A stretch of DNA of 64,000 bases from Vibrio sp. CB1-14 (GCF_040412085.2 NZ_CP115922.1:124001-188000); one strand, 5' to 3'. Numbered from the stretch's first letter, positions 33,210 to 41,800 are shown. Notes: a model not told the origin generated them from the letters alone. Numbers and translations are program-made.

Positions 33210-34295
33210 GTGAACAAAGTAGTTGTTTTATTGAGCATTTTTCTGTCGTTTGGGGCTGTGGCAGAAGTAGTAAAGACATATTACGAAAGTGGGGCGCTGA
33301 AAACACAAGAGAACCACAAGGACGGCCAGCAGGAAGGTGAGACGATAATTTACTATGAAAGCGGGAAATTGAAGGGCAAGGAAAAGTATAAAGACGGAAA
33401 ACTTAATGGTAAGCAAGTCATATATTTTGAGAATGGCCTTCTATTTCGAACCGGGAGTTATCTCAACAATCAGTTGCATGGTAGCTACAAAGAGTTCTAT
33501 GACAATGGCGCTAGGCACAAAGAGATCCACTACGTACATGACAAGCAAGAGGGACTTGCCAAGACTTTTTACAAAAATGACTCCTTAAAAGGCGCATTTC
33601 AGTATGTGAATGGTCAACTCCATGGCGAACAGTTGGAGTACTTTGAAAGTGGTGCGATTCAAAGTCGAGTTAATTATAAGAATGGAAAGCAGGAAGGCCT
33701 TGCAACTCAATATTACCAAAGCGGCGGTAAAGAGTTCGTGTGGAATTACGTTGATGGGAAGTTAGAGGGCATTGTTGAGGCATACTATGAAAGCGGTGCA
33801 ATCAAAACTGAGATGAACGTCTCCAATGGTGTTCAAGATGGAACGCATCGCGAGTTTTATGAAAGTGGTGCCATTAAACTAGAACAGTCTGCAGTTAATG
33901 GCCTTATAGAAGGCATTGTTAAAGCATACCATGAAAATGGTGCCATAAGGATAGAGCAAAATAAAGTTAACGGTAAACTTGAAGGCGTGTCGAAGGTTTA
34001 TTATGAAAGCGGAGCTTTACAGTCTAAAGAGTTCTATAAGAATGGTCTACTTCAGGGGCTCGTTTCTAACTACTATGAAAGTGGGGCAATTAAAGTAACG
34101 AAGCCCTATTCCAAGGGTGTGGCTGAGGGTTTAGCTAAGGGCTATTTTGAAAGCGGCTCTCTTAAAGGAGAGACGAATTATGTCAATGGTGAAGCACATG
34201 GTGTGTCTAAGGTTTACAATGAAAAAGGCGTCCTCATCATTAGAGAGAACTATGTAAACGGTAAGCTAGCAGGCTCCTGGCATCGCGACAAGTAG
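33210..34295 (+). CDS. Exported MORN_2/YwqK-type repeat protein
   Basis: It has 361 residues from a GTG start with a poor ribosome site. A signal peptide (MNKVVVLLSIFLSFGAVA) precedes about 14 repeats of about 23 residues of the type YYESGAIK.E..Y.NGK.EG. These repeats make beta-sheet rods; relatives include putative YwqK antitoxins and adhesion or surface proteins. The group II intron ends 40 bases upstream and may have displaced the native promoter. Function is unknown. Confidence 0.85.
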   Translation: MNKVVVLLSIFLSFGAVAEVVKTYYESGALKTQENHKDGQQEGETIIYYESGKLKGKEKYKDGKLNGKQVIYFENGLLFRTGSYLNNQLHGSYKEFYDNGARHKEIHYVHDKQEGLAKTFYKNDSLKGAFQYVNGQLHGEQLEYFESGAIQSRVNYKNGKQEGLATQYYQSGGKEFVWNYVDGKLEGIVEAYYESGAIKTEMNVSNGVQDGTHREFYESGAIKLEQSAVNGLIEGIVKAYHENGAIRIEQNKVNGKLEGVSKVYYESGALQSKEFYKNGLLQGLVSNYYESGAIKVTKPYSKGVAEGLAKGYFESGSLKGETNYVNGEAHGVSKVYNEKGVLIIRENYVNGKLAGSWHRDK

Positions 34296-34371
34296 TGCCC
34301 AAGTCATCCAGTCATCAAACTTTTACCAAAGCCGCTAACGCATACAGCCAGCGGCTTTCGTCATTTTTGAG

Positions 34372-35013
34372 CTACTTGTATTCGTACACACCGGTTTCGG
34401 GGTTGCCAGTCAGTTGTATTTGCTGAAACCTGCTTCCATGTGGCGTTTCAACCAGTCCCTGCGCCACGCAAATATAGGCTCCCGTCATCATGGGTCTAGC
34501 GACGACGATACGTTCGTGAGTAAAAGTGGTTTTCGCGCTTAAATCTTTGAAAAAACCATCACAAATTTGGTTGTGCTCTTGCTGTGCCAGCTTCTTCTTT
34601 TCTCGCTCTGCCATGCACTCAGGACTGCTTTGACAGGCTTGTTCTTTGGCTTCTCTTTGGGCACGCTTACGCGCTTGCTCTTGAAGTCGCTGCTCCTCAC
34701 GGAGCTCTTTGGCCGTCATGTTGCTGATGTTGTTCCAAGTATCGACTTTGCCCTTGTAGATGTATGTCGTAGCGGAGTAAACTGTATAGTCAGGCGCGAT
34801 CACATCCATGATATGACCACTTGGCTCGTACACCCATTCATAGTAGCAAGACGTGACGTCTCGACCATTGCTCTTAATGGTCTTTTCACCGACCAGCGTT
34901 TGATTTGGTCTCAGTTCACATAGGGTTGGCTCAACCGCCGTTAATTCGGGTTTAGATGTGCACCCCGCGAGGGCGAACGCTGTGATTGTCAGCACTAATA
35001 GTTTGATTTTCAT
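34372..35013 (-). CDS. Lipoprotein, unknown
   Basis: The start at 35013 (MKIKLLVL) follows GGTGGTGGTA. The lipobox FALAGC places Cys near residue 18, followed by TSKPELTAVEPTLCELRPNQ. A Lys/Arg/Glu-rich helical stretch (about 105-150, AKELREEQRLQEQARKRAQ) looks coiled-coil. It has 213 residues with four further Cys. It is probably tethered to the outer membrane; no family named. Confidence 0.75.
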   Translation of the reverse strand: MKIKLLVLTITAFALAGCTSKPELTAVEPTLCELRPNQTLVGEKTIKSNGRDVTSCYYEWVYEPSGHIMDVIAPDYTVYSATTYIYKGKVDTWNNISNMTAKELREEQRLQEQARKRAQREAKEQACQSSPECMAEREKKKLAQQEHNQICDGFFKDLSAKTTFTHERIVVARPMMTGAYICVAQGLVETPHGSRFQQIQLTGNPETGVYEYK

Positions 35014-35208
35014 TACCACCACCGTAAGTTATTTATGAGGCGCATCCGTGCGCGCGTATCTTAACGGGGTTAAGGTGAGTTGGATTGAGAATTGTTGGAA
35101 TATGGCTTATTCCAACTGGTTATCAACGAGTTATACGTGCTTTTGTTGTGGCGATGGTTAACATCTGCATCGAGGTTTGAAGGGTTCTTAGAAAGGGCAA
35201 ACGCTCTA

Positions 35209-35412
35209 CTATTGGAAGAGCGTTATGTCAGAGAGGGTGTACGTGTCTTGCCACTCTGCAGAGCAGTGGGTGCAGCGACACACTTGAATCGCAGTCTTAC
35301 CTTCGATTGATATTGAGCCTCCCTCTATTTCGTCGCTACGACAGCAAGGGCAAAGGTTGGGCTTATTAGTATTGAGGTAACTTGTTTTTTGCTCTGCAGT
35401 CATCCCTTTCAT
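35209..35412 (-). CDS. Small zinc-ribbon protein
   Basis: It has 67 residues. CPCC (about 21-24) and CRCTHC (about 45-50) form a likely four- to six-Cys zinc site. It overlaps the upstream 119-residue gene by 4 bases (ATGA-type). The likely role is a nucleic-acid- or protein-binding adaptor; the family is not identified. Confidence 0.65.
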   Translation of the reverse strand: MKGMTAEQKTSYLNTNKPNLCPCCRSDEIEGGSISIEGKTAIQVCRCTHCSAEWQDTYTLSDITLFQ

Positions 35413-35768
35413 TTTAGTGCTCCAGTTTCATGTGATTGCCATGCCATTTCGATGGCGTTTATCAGGTGCTGAATACGCGATGCACAAATGTAGCTTTTTT
35501 GCTCATGCAGTGCGGTCAGAGTGGATTCTAAAAGCGGTAATGAAACGTTATTAGGCGTGATCAAAAGATCGCCAATAGCATTAAAGACAAAGCCGTTAAT
35601 CTCAGTTCCCGCTGTTGTTGTCACCTTGTAAAACCCACGGTCTTCAAGCTCGTCATGTTTACTTTGAGCAGATTCGTATTGGTTGTCATCATATAGGAAG
35701 CGCTCTGAGTGCTGACTATGGTGATGTTCTTCAGTTTTATACCCTGTGACGATAAATAGAGAGTTCAT
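35409..35768 (-). CDS. Unknown small protein
   Basis: The start MNSLFIVTGYKTEEHHH at 35768 follows AAAGAAAGATT; the 31 residues upstream in frame overlap the previous gene and look spurious. It has 119 residues, His-rich near the start, with no membrane segment. It is coupled to the zinc-ribbon gene downstream. Confidence 0.6.
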   Translation of the reverse strand: MNSLFIVTGYKTEEHHHSQHSERFLYDDNQYESAQSKHDELEDRGFYKVTTTAGTEINGFVFNAIGDLLITPNNVSLPLLESTLTALHEQKSYICASRIQHLINAIEMAWQSHETGALK

Positions 35769-35793
35769 AATCTTTCTTTTTGACAATGCAGTA

Positions 35794-36021
35794 TTAACGA
35801 AGCTGCTCGACTTCAAAGACGAAATCCGTTTCGTGGGAAAACGCTTTATCGGTGACAACATCGATGTAGATATTGTCGTTCCAAGAGCTGTGTTGCTCTG
35901 AGAGTATTAGTTTTGCAGCGATTAACGCCGCGTCGGAAAATGACATGGCAGACACAATATGAACGGCGGTCTCACCGAGAGCTGCTCTACCTACGGCCAT
36001 GAAGTCTTGTTGTTTAGCCAT
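35794..36021 (-). CDS. Unknown small protein
   Basis: It has 75 residues with a good GAGGTGTTAA ribosome site. It is acidic, mixed alpha/beta in appearance (AVHIVSAMSFSDAALIAAKLIL...), and unrecognised. It belongs to the 36584-to-35209 minus-strand string of small genes. Confidence 0.6.
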   Translation of the reverse strand: MAKQQDFMAVGRAALGETAVHIVSAMSFSDAALIAAKLILSEQHSSWNDNIYIDVVTDKAFSHETDFVFEVEQLR

Positions 36022-36054
36022 TTAACACCTCACTATTTTGCTCATCACTCGCCA

Positions 36055-36201
36055 CTAAAGGCGTATTCCACGCTCTAATAACTTGGCTTTGATCTCTGAC
36101 ATCTCTTTGCTCATTTGTATTTGGAGCGCCGCAGGGAAGCCAACCCAGTGGCGGTTAAGCCACTGGTACCTGTCTAATAGGCATTGGTTACTTTTGTACA
36201 T
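36055..36201 (-). CDS. Very small protein (48 residues)
   Basis: The start at 36201 overlaps the TAA of the upstream gene (TAATG) behind GGGGGGAG. It begins MYKSNQCLLDRYQWLNRHW. The strong Shine-Dalgarno and the coupling are the main support. Function unknown. Confidence 0.55.
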   Translation of the reverse strand: MYKSNQCLLDRYQWLNRHWVGFPAALQIQMSKEMSEIKAKLLERGIRL

Positions 36202-36584
36202 TAGAGCTCCCCCCTTGCATTGAGGAGATCGTGTCTCCAAGCGATCAACAATTTAGTGATCGCGGTTAGGATGACCTCACACTGTCTATGCACCAACATA
36301 GATCGAAAGCTTTGACCTTCTGCGGCGCTTTTAGACGCAGATTCTAATTCTCCGTACGCTGCATCAAGCCACTCGATGGCGATTTGCTGTGCCTCGACGG
36401 AATCATCTTCTTCGATAGTGGCAAGCGATTTTTCAACCAACTGCTGTGCATGACTAAAGCCGTCGAGTCTCTTCGTATCGGTCTCTCCAATGAAGCTTGC
36501 TGCAACTCGCGATAGGTCGAGGATTTTTGCTAGCCCTTGAAGTCGTGCAATTCTCACAACCGAGTTTAGAAGCATTGTTTTCAT
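36201..36584 (-). CDS. Unknown helical protein under palindromic operator control
   Basis: The start at 36584 follows AAGGAAGGTAGAC. It has 127 residues, all-helical in look, with no membrane segment. Two 20-bp palindromes at 36622 and 36664 lie 37 and 79 bases upstream, so it is the first gene of an operator-controlled small-gene string running to 35209. Confidence 0.65.
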   Translation of the reverse strand: MKTMLLNSVVRIARLQGLAKILDLSRVAASFIGETDTKRLDGFSHAQQLVEKSLATIEEDDSVEAQQIAIEWLDAAYGELESASKSAAEGQSFRSMLVHRQCEVILTAITKLLIAWRHDLLNARGEL

Positions 36585-36607
36585 GTCTACCTTCCTTGTT
36601 GGGGTTG

Positions 36608-36979
36608 ATGTACAAAATAAGTATAATCGTGCACGAGTATAAATCAAGAAAATACCTTAAAAATATAATCGCGGGCGATTATAAAAGCTTGTCCCCTATT
36701 GACGCATTTTCTTTCTATGAGTGGGGTTACGTTCGCAGTTGGCTCAGCGAACTTGTTCAAAATGAAGAGAGGAGCATGGAGCTGTTGATGCACTGGGCAG
36801 CGCAGACGTGTGGAAGTGTGATGAGGGTGATTGGAGCGACGCAGAAGCCAGATAACTCTGTTCGTTTTGCTCTCTTTGGAGAGGTTCTACGATTGGTTAG
36901 CGTCAACATCCGATACAAACAAAAAAAAGCACTCAAAGGTGCTCTGTTGTCTATGTTTTGGTCAGTTCTAAGCCAGTAA
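36608..36979 (+). CDS. Possible small protein divergent from 36584
   Basis: The ATG at 36608 would give 123 residues (MYKISIIVHEYKSRKYL...), with a plausible composition. However, both palindromic operators would lie inside its 5' coding part and the ribosome site is weak, so the true start may be later. No family recognised. Confidence 0.4.
   Translation: MYKISIIVHEYKSRKYLKNIIAGDYKSLSPIDAFSFYEWGYVRSWLSELVQNEERSMELLMHWAAQTCGSVMRVIGATQKPDNSVRFALFGEVLRLVSVNIRYKQKKALKGALLSMFWSVLSQ
36622..36641. promoter_or_regulatory. Palindromic operator, copy 1
   Basis: TATAATCGTGCACGAGTATA is an 18/20 palindrome. The same TATAATCG...CGATTATA design recurs at 36664, 41158 and (weaker) 41200. Confidence 0.65.
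36664..36683. promoter_or_regulatory. Palindromic operator, copy 2
   Basis: TATAATCGCGGGCGATTATA has perfect arms of nine bases around a two-base centre. It is 42 bases (four helical turns) from copy 1, fitting cooperative binding on one DNA face. Confidence 0.7.
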
Positions 36980-37135
36980 ACCGGTTAGTGCTTCAACAAA
37001 ACAACTGATACTTAAAAGCAGTCCCGTTAACTGGATGGTTATTGGCACTTCTTTGAGGCTGACAATCAGCTTTGTTAATGCATTGACTAGGGTTGCTGCT
37101 CGCTTGAAGCAGAAGGTATGAAATATTCTATTCAT
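36968..37135 (-). CDS. Possible 55-residue membrane peptide
   Basis: An open frame starts MNRIFHTFCFKRAATL and ends with a hydrophobic segment (ITIQLTGLLLSISCFVEALTGLLA). There is no convincing ribosome site, and it overlaps the end of the 36608-36979 frame. It is reported because it fills the otherwise empty 36980-37307 gap. Confidence 0.3.
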   Translation of the reverse strand: MNRIFHTFCFKRAATLVNALTKLIVSLKEVPITIQLTGLLLSISCFVEALTGLLA

Positions 37136-37307
37136 AGTTATTTTTTTAGAACTTTAGTAACTATAAAATTGAATGTCAAAACTAGGAGTACCTTTTACTT
37201 CGCTGCGTATCTGAACGTCATGTAACTGGTACACACTGTTTATAAATTGGAGTGGCAACAGGGCAGAGAGGAGCGAGCATAAACCTCACGGCTTATGCCC
37301 TTTCTCA

Positions 37308-38972
37308 CTACTTGAGAGTGAAATTACCCTGGTCATCAAAGGTTATCGTAAAGGCGCTGGTGGCGAGCTTAGCCTTAGTGGCATGCCCGTGCTCAGCTAA
37401 GGCGCGCTCTAAAATACTCTCTAAAAGTTCGGAGTCAGAGTTTACGCGATGCAATGTGACAAACTCCTGAAGCTTGTGACTGTCAGCTTCAAATTCTGTC
37501 TCTAGATAACTGAACTCGGATTGATACGAGTTCAAAGCGGCGGTAATTAAATCGGCTTTAGTACCAATATCGCAGTCGTTTGATATATAAAGCACATTGT
37601 CTGAGACTGTCCAATCGAGAGGCGCACGCTTACCAGTGGTAAATTGTCCGGCAAGGCTCTCGCAAAGCACGATATCAAAAAATAGATAGTAATCACTGGT
37701 GAAGTAGATAGGCTCGCCAGCCTTGCTGGCGTCTAGCGTTACGGAAAAGCTATCAAAGTCCATTGTCATTGAGTGTATCCAGTGCTCGGTTGGATACAGA
37801 CCTGTTTGCACGAAAACTACATCGTCGCATGCCATCAACGCATGCAGTGTGAGCATGTCTTCGTCATCATACTCGCAGTCACATTCTGGCATCGCCACCA
37901 GCGTAAGATCTTTGATGTCAGACTTCGTGAGTACACCTTCATAAATTGTTTCATCGAAGTTGTCACGTCGGTCAAAGTCATAATTGCCAGAACGCACCAC
38001 CGTGTGCATTGGGAGACAACTCATCTTGTTGAGTCGCTCTGGACAATAGTTTTTTAAGCGCGAATGGCACCGCTCATCCGCCAGAAAGGCTTCTTCTGAC
38101 ATGGTGGATAAATCGCTGTCGACCATCTCGACCATCGTTTGGTTAAACAGTGCTCTGATTTCGCTCACAACGTCCGAGTCGTCGATTAGGCAATCGCGGT
38201 CTGGCATACGAGCAGGAACACTATCATCAAAGTGAACAATGACCGTCGGTAAGTGACTTCCATAGGTGTAAATGACCGATGTTAGACTGCTGGAAATAGC
38301 CGCGCCTTGTAGGAATGTTTTTGGCTGAAGGTTTACTGCTTTGTGATCAATGAACACGGTGGCGCAACTTGTTCTGCGCTCTATGAAGTTACTGCACTGT
38401 CGAAGCGCTGGTATTGAGTAGCGGCTATTGGCTTTTTCATCATTAATATAGACATTCAGCGCGTAGCCTTCACTGGCTTCATGCAATACCTGCAGCGGTC
38501 GAGAAGATCGTTTGCTAAAGAGCGATTTTTTGACGTTGTCATTAAGCCCAATGAGCGTGATGCTCGTCCCTGTTTGTGATGCGCCGTCATCCGGCACATC
38601 GAAAAACTCTTGTTGATTGATGATGTCTTCGGTGTCTACGAGTAGATACCGACCATTACTTCGTATGAGCAGTTGTCGACAGACAAACAAGGTGCTTGTA
38701 AAGCCCATGCCGAAGGCAGACTGTGTGTTGATGGTTGAATCGTCCCAACCTGATTGGGCGACATTGAAAAGTTTGGAGAAGTCTTTGATACCTTCTCCGT
38801 TGTCTTTAAAGGTGAGTGACTCGTGCTCGCCTTCTTGTTCGGTGGTGATGTTGACTTCCGTAGCACCTGCGCGGCAGGCATTTTGTAGCAGTTCAGTCCA
38901 AATTTTGGTGTTGTTTGAAAAAAGTGTATTGAGTTTAGCAAGTAGCCCTTGCTCGTTTACGGTGAGTTTCAT
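37308..38972 (-). CDS. GHKL (HSP90-like) ATPase-domain protein
   Basis: The start MKLTVNEQGLL at 38972 follows GGAGATACGCCA. It has 554 residues. An N-terminal GHKL fold shows the N-box ELLQNACRAGA (E27, N31), G1 box DNGEG (57-61) and G2 box AFGMG (86-90). The rest is an acidic C-terminal region with no recognised domain. Such stand-alone GHKL proteins occur on plasmids and in defence islands; the partner is unknown. A CGGACTTTT promoter element lies 51 bases upstream. Confidence 0.8.
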   Translation of the reverse strand: MKLTVNEQGLLAKLNTLFSNNTKIWTELLQNACRAGATEVNITTEQEGEHESLTFKDNGEGIKDFSKLFNVAQSGWDDSTINTQSAFGMGFTSTLFVCRQLLIRSNGRYLLVDTEDIINQQEFFDVPDDGASQTGTSITLIGLNDNVKKSLFSKRSSRPLQVLHEASEGYALNVYINDEKANSRYSIPALRQCSNFIERRTSCATVFIDHKAVNLQPKTFLQGAAISSSLTSVIYTYGSHLPTVIVHFDDSVPARMPDRDCLIDDSDVVSEIRALFNQTMVEMVDSDLSTMSEEAFLADERCHSRLKNYCPERLNKMSCLPMHTVVRSGNYDFDRRDNFDETIYEGVLTKSDIKDLTLVAMPECDCEYDDEDMLTLHALMACDDVVFVQTGLYPTEHWIHSMTMDFDSFSVTLDASKAGEPIYFTSDYYLFFDIVLCESLAGQFTTGKRAPLDWTVSDNVLYISNDCDIGTKADLITAALNSYQSEFSYLETEFEADSHKLQEFVTLHRVNSDSELLESILERALAEHGHATKAKLATSAFTITFDDQGNFTLK

Positions 38973-39023
38973 TGGCGTATCTCCTGTACTAGAGATACCC
39001 ATTATGTGGAACGCCGTAGTGAG

Positions 39024-39035
39024 AAAAGTCCGTTT
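39024..39035 (-). promoter_or_regulatory. CGGACTTTT promoter element before the GHKL ATPase gene
   Basis: Read toward the gene it is AAACGGACTTTT, ending 51 bases before the start codon. The same word at nearly the same distance (55) precedes the methyltransferase gene and the 48162 gene. Confidence 0.55.
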
Positions 39036-39155
39036 GCTGCAGCTAAATTAAGTCAAACAAGGATTCTGAAACGAGTAGATTGGGGAATAGAAAAATCGTA
39101 AAACGGAGACAGGTGAAAAAGGGCGAGTTATCTGATCTCACCCATTGTCGCCGAG

Positions 39156-39347
39156 TTATTCGAAGTAGCCCCAACCATCCTCATCGAACGTCCAGCGAAC
39201 TTCACTCATTTCGTTTAGTTGTTCGATGTCGGTTCTACCTAAGGGGTCGATTTCGTCAAGCCAACTGCGAGCATCTCCCCATTCCTTATCGGCGAGCGAT
39301 TGAGCCACACGGCTGTCTACTGAGGTGTCTGTGCTTGATTTTCTCAT
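39156..39347 (-). CDS. Small acidic protein (63 residues)
   Basis: The start MRKSSTDTSVDSR at 39347 follows AAGGAACTAGC. The longer frame upstream runs into a GHKL-gene remnant and is not coding. The C-terminus is very acidic and Trp-rich (WTFDEDGWGYFE). Unrecognised. Confidence 0.55.
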   Translation of the reverse strand: MRKSSTDTSVDSRVAQSLADKEWGDARSWLDEIDPLGRTDIEQLNEMSEVRWTFDEDGWGYFE

Positions 39348-39484
39348 GCTAGTTCCTTTTACGTCAGAAATTAAAGGAGGTGTTGGCCAACGAAGAGACC
39401 CTAGCTTCATTCTGCAAACCCGGCCAAAACCCGGCTCCCACTCAGTGCTTAAAAATGTGAGGTTGGTCACAACTTTTTCTGTAT

Positions 39485-39545
39485 CTCTGAAGTTACTGCG
39501 CTGTCGAAGCGCTGACATTACGTTTAGCAAGTAGCCCTTGCTCGT
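39485..39545 (-). pseudogene. Remnant of a deleted GHKL ATPase paralogue
   Basis: The minus strand encodes EQGLLAK fused directly to SALRQRSNF, matching the start (NEQGLLAKL, residues 6-14) and the middle (IPALRQCSNF, near residue 190) of the neighbouring ATPase. At DNA level the 39515-39540 stretch repeats 38932-38958, and 39485-39514 resembles 38383-38413. An internal deletion has joined two distant parts of a second copy. Confidence 0.65.
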
Positions 39546-39743
39546 GTCTCAAACAAGAGGGCTAAACCGAGTAGATTAGGCGATTGAAAAAATGAAGCCA
39601 CTTTGTCTTTTGAGCCTGAGAGGCGTCAGAGCAAATTTGTATGCAAATAACATGTAAGCACCAATCTGAAGGCTTCATTTTAAAGCAGTTGCTATTCTCT
39701 CTAATGCATAATAAATGTGTTACACAGTCAGAGGATAGGTTTC

Positions 39744-40622
39744 ATGGAACAGACAAAAAAAGAACTCACACGTTTCGAACTTGCGCAACAAAAGCGTGTA
39801 TCGGTAGGATTTTTAGGTGCAACGCTCGGAGTGTTTGCGGCAAGAGCGCTAACCAGCGCTGCAATTGTCACAGTAGGTAAGGCGGTAGCGAAGAAGGCGT
39901 ATGACGCGGCTTTCAATAAAAAAGTCTACTCTAGTGACGCAACGCCACAAGACTGCATTACTTTGAGCAACGTTAATGCTTTGGCGTCAGCGAAGCTCCT
40001 AGTTAGCCAGGCATTTGATGAGCAAAACTACGCAGATGCAAATAATGCTATGGAGGAAGCGTGTAGCAATATCTCTCAAGGACTGAGCCTCGTTGAGTCT
40101 GGACTTGATGATGATGCCAAAGGCTATTTTGAGCAGGCTATTAAGGCTGCAGCAGAGGCAAAACGTATTGCGAACGACAAAACCAACCCAGGGTATTTAG
40201 GTCTCTATTACAATGCAGCGAGCCTGTTTATTCTCGCCAGTCGCCAGCATCTAGCTGTGCTGACTGATGAGAAGAAGATTGCAGGGTATAAGAAACTGTT
40301 GGTTGATAATATCGATGAGTTTGTTGGCCATGTGACCAACGAGAAAGCGACGACAGACTTTATTGAAAGTATTGAAGCTAAATTTGGCCAAGTCGAAACC
40401 TACAGGAAAGATGACTGGGATCAGTTCCAGTATACGTATGACGATGCGGGTAATCAGACTAAAGTACTAACACCAAATGAAGATAAAGATATGACATTGG
40501 CAAAAACAGTCAGGGCTGGTTTCCTAGAAGCTGAGCAGCAAGCTGCCTACAATGAAATGGTTCAACCTGACGTAGTCAATCAATGGCTCATGTTAAAAGA
40601 AGAATTGCAGGCTAGCGAGTAG
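39744..40622 (+). CDS. Unknown protein with N-terminal hydrophobic stretch and helical repeats
   Basis: The start MEQTKKELTRFEL at 39744 follows AGGATAGG. It has 292 residues. A Gly/Ala hydrophobic stretch at about 22-45 is followed by helical, TPR-like pairs (SAKLLVSQAFDEQNYADANNAMEEA..., AIKAAAEAKRIAND). No catalytic motif. The gap 39348-39743 before it holds only the ATPase remnant and this promoter. Confidence 0.65.
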   Translation: MEQTKKELTRFELAQQKRVSVGFLGATLGVFAARALTSAAIVTVGKAVAKKAYDAAFNKKVYSSDATPQDCITLSNVNALASAKLLVSQAFDEQNYADANNAMEEACSNISQGLSLVESGLDDDAKGYFEQAIKAAAEAKRIANDKTNPGYLGLYYNAASLFILASRQHLAVLTDEKKIAGYKKLLVDNIDEFVGHVTNEKATTDFIESIEAKFGQVETYRKDDWDQFQYTYDDAGNQTKVLTPNEDKDMTLAKTVRAGFLEAEQQAAYNEMVQPDVVNQWLMLKEELQASE

Positions 40623-40841
40623 CAACCTCGGAGCTACTAAAGAGCAACCTTCTGACGTTGGTCGCGCTTGGCGTCGAAGCTTTCGGGCTTTGTCGCCAAG
40701 TTTTCTGTAGCGGTACTGCTTCTTCAACACCGACGTAATGCGCGCTCAAAAACCAGCGATTACGTATTTGTCTCACCCACTGATTTCTAACCCATCTAGA
40801 GTGGATAACGCAGTCGTAGAGCGCAGTTATTCTGGGACTTC

Positions 40842-41126
40842 TCAAGAGGCCGACTGTCTATCAATCGCCTTGCCATGGGTGTTCTTGATGGCCTTTATTA
40901 AGTCCCAGTACCACATCGTCTGATGGGTACCTTTACTGATTTTGTTTCTCAACCCCTGAGCCGTGATCGGCCTGCCCATCTCTGTCAATCTTTGCGCCAC
41001 AGTAACAGCAGACACATTGTGTAGCTTCATTTGAGCTTTGATGTGCCTTTTGATTTCGTCGTGTGCGACCTCATCTAGTGCTTTCTCACAATCCGACTTT
41101 GTTTGTTTAGTTATTCCGTTCGTCAC
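40842..41126 (-). CDS. DUF6471-type small DNA-binding regulator
   Basis: It has 94 residues. The core IKRHIKAQMKLHNVSAVTVAQRLTEMGRPITAQGLRNKISKGTHQTMWYWDLIKAI has the helix-turn-helix look and the LRNKISRG/WxxxLxAI pattern of DUF6471 proteins. Its own upstream region has palindromes at 41158 and 41200 of the same type as at 36622 and 36664. It is therefore the likely autoregulator and reader of these sites. Confidence 0.75.
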   Translation of the reverse strand: MTNGITKQTKSDCEKALDEVAHDEIKRHIKAQMKLHNVSAVTVAQRLTEMGRPITAQGLRNKISKGTHQTMWYWDLIKAIKNTHGKAIDRQSAS

Positions 41127-41157
41127 TCTAAGTCCAATAACCGTGTTGGATGATATT

Positions 41158-41177
41158 TATAATCGCACGCGATTAAA
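41158..41177. promoter_or_regulatory. Palindromic operator, copy 3
   Basis: TATAATCGCACGCGATTAAA lies 31 bases upstream of the DUF6471 gene start (41126), on the promoter of that gene. Confidence 0.65.
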
Positions 41178-41199
41178 AAAAACGCAAACCAACTGGATT

Positions 41200-41219
41200 T
41201 ATAACCGTGTATGATTATG
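41200..41219. promoter_or_regulatory. Palindromic operator, copy 4 (degenerate)
   Basis: TATAACCGTGTATGATTATG is 42 bases from copy 3, the same spacing as between copies 1 and 2. It lies in the divergent promoter toward the 41273 gene. Confidence 0.55.
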
Positions 41220-41272
41220 ATTTATGATGTAAGCACACAAGATGATTATGTGCAGTTAAACAGAGAGGCACG

Positions 41273-41800
41273 ATGATGACGATTTCAACATTAAGTGACT
41301 ACATCATGGATAACTATGACTACAACGAAGAAGTCGATGACTTTTGTATGGGCAAAAGCGCTCTGAGCGGCACTGAGGGCTATCTTGATGAGAACTTTGA
41401 AAACCTCGTGAATGACTTTTTGAATCAAGTAGAAAGGAAAGGCCATGTGAATGGCAATGAGATAGTTCTGCATCGAAAAATAGGTCTATCTCGAGGCGCG
41501 CAGCCCCGCCCATGCTTGGGTAAATCTTGGAGTCTAACTAGCGAACGGGCGACAGCGTATTGCGTTGATAGAAGCTTTAGTGACGTCGAGAATAGAGCTC
41601 AAGATATTGTAGAGCTTACTGCCACATTTTCTGTGACTGATATTGATTGGTTGGAGTCTTTCCACCTCTATGTTTTAGTCGATTTTAAAGACTACGAACT
41701 TCAACCAAAGGATGGTGTAACACCTCTTGATCTCAAAGTAGCTGGTAGACCTGTTGTTATCGATGACGAGTACCGCATCGCTGAGTACCAAAATAGCTGA
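41273..41800 (+). CDS. Unknown protein, weak ADP-ribosyltransferase-like layout
   Basis: It has 175 residues behind GAGAGGCACG and is very acidic. The segments IVLHRKIGLSRG, LGKSWSLTSERATAYCVD and, later, VVIDDEYRIAEY recall the R, S-x-S and E layout of phage-type ADP-ribosyltransferases. There is no clear E-x-E, so this is only a lead. It is divergent from the DUF6471 gene and shares its operators. Confidence 0.65.
   Translation: MMTISTLSDYIMDNYDYNEEVDDFCMGKSALSGTEGYLDENFENLVNDFLNQVERKGHVNGNEIVLHRKIGLSRGAQPRPCLGKSWSLTSERATAYCVDRSFSDVENRAQDIVELTATFSVTDIDWLESFHLYVLVDFKDYELQPKDGVTPLDLKVAGRPVVIDDEYRIAEYQNS

Noticed and set aside
35092..35310. Plus-strand 72-residue frame
   Set aside because: It overlaps the zinc-ribbon gene on the other strand and has no ribosome site.
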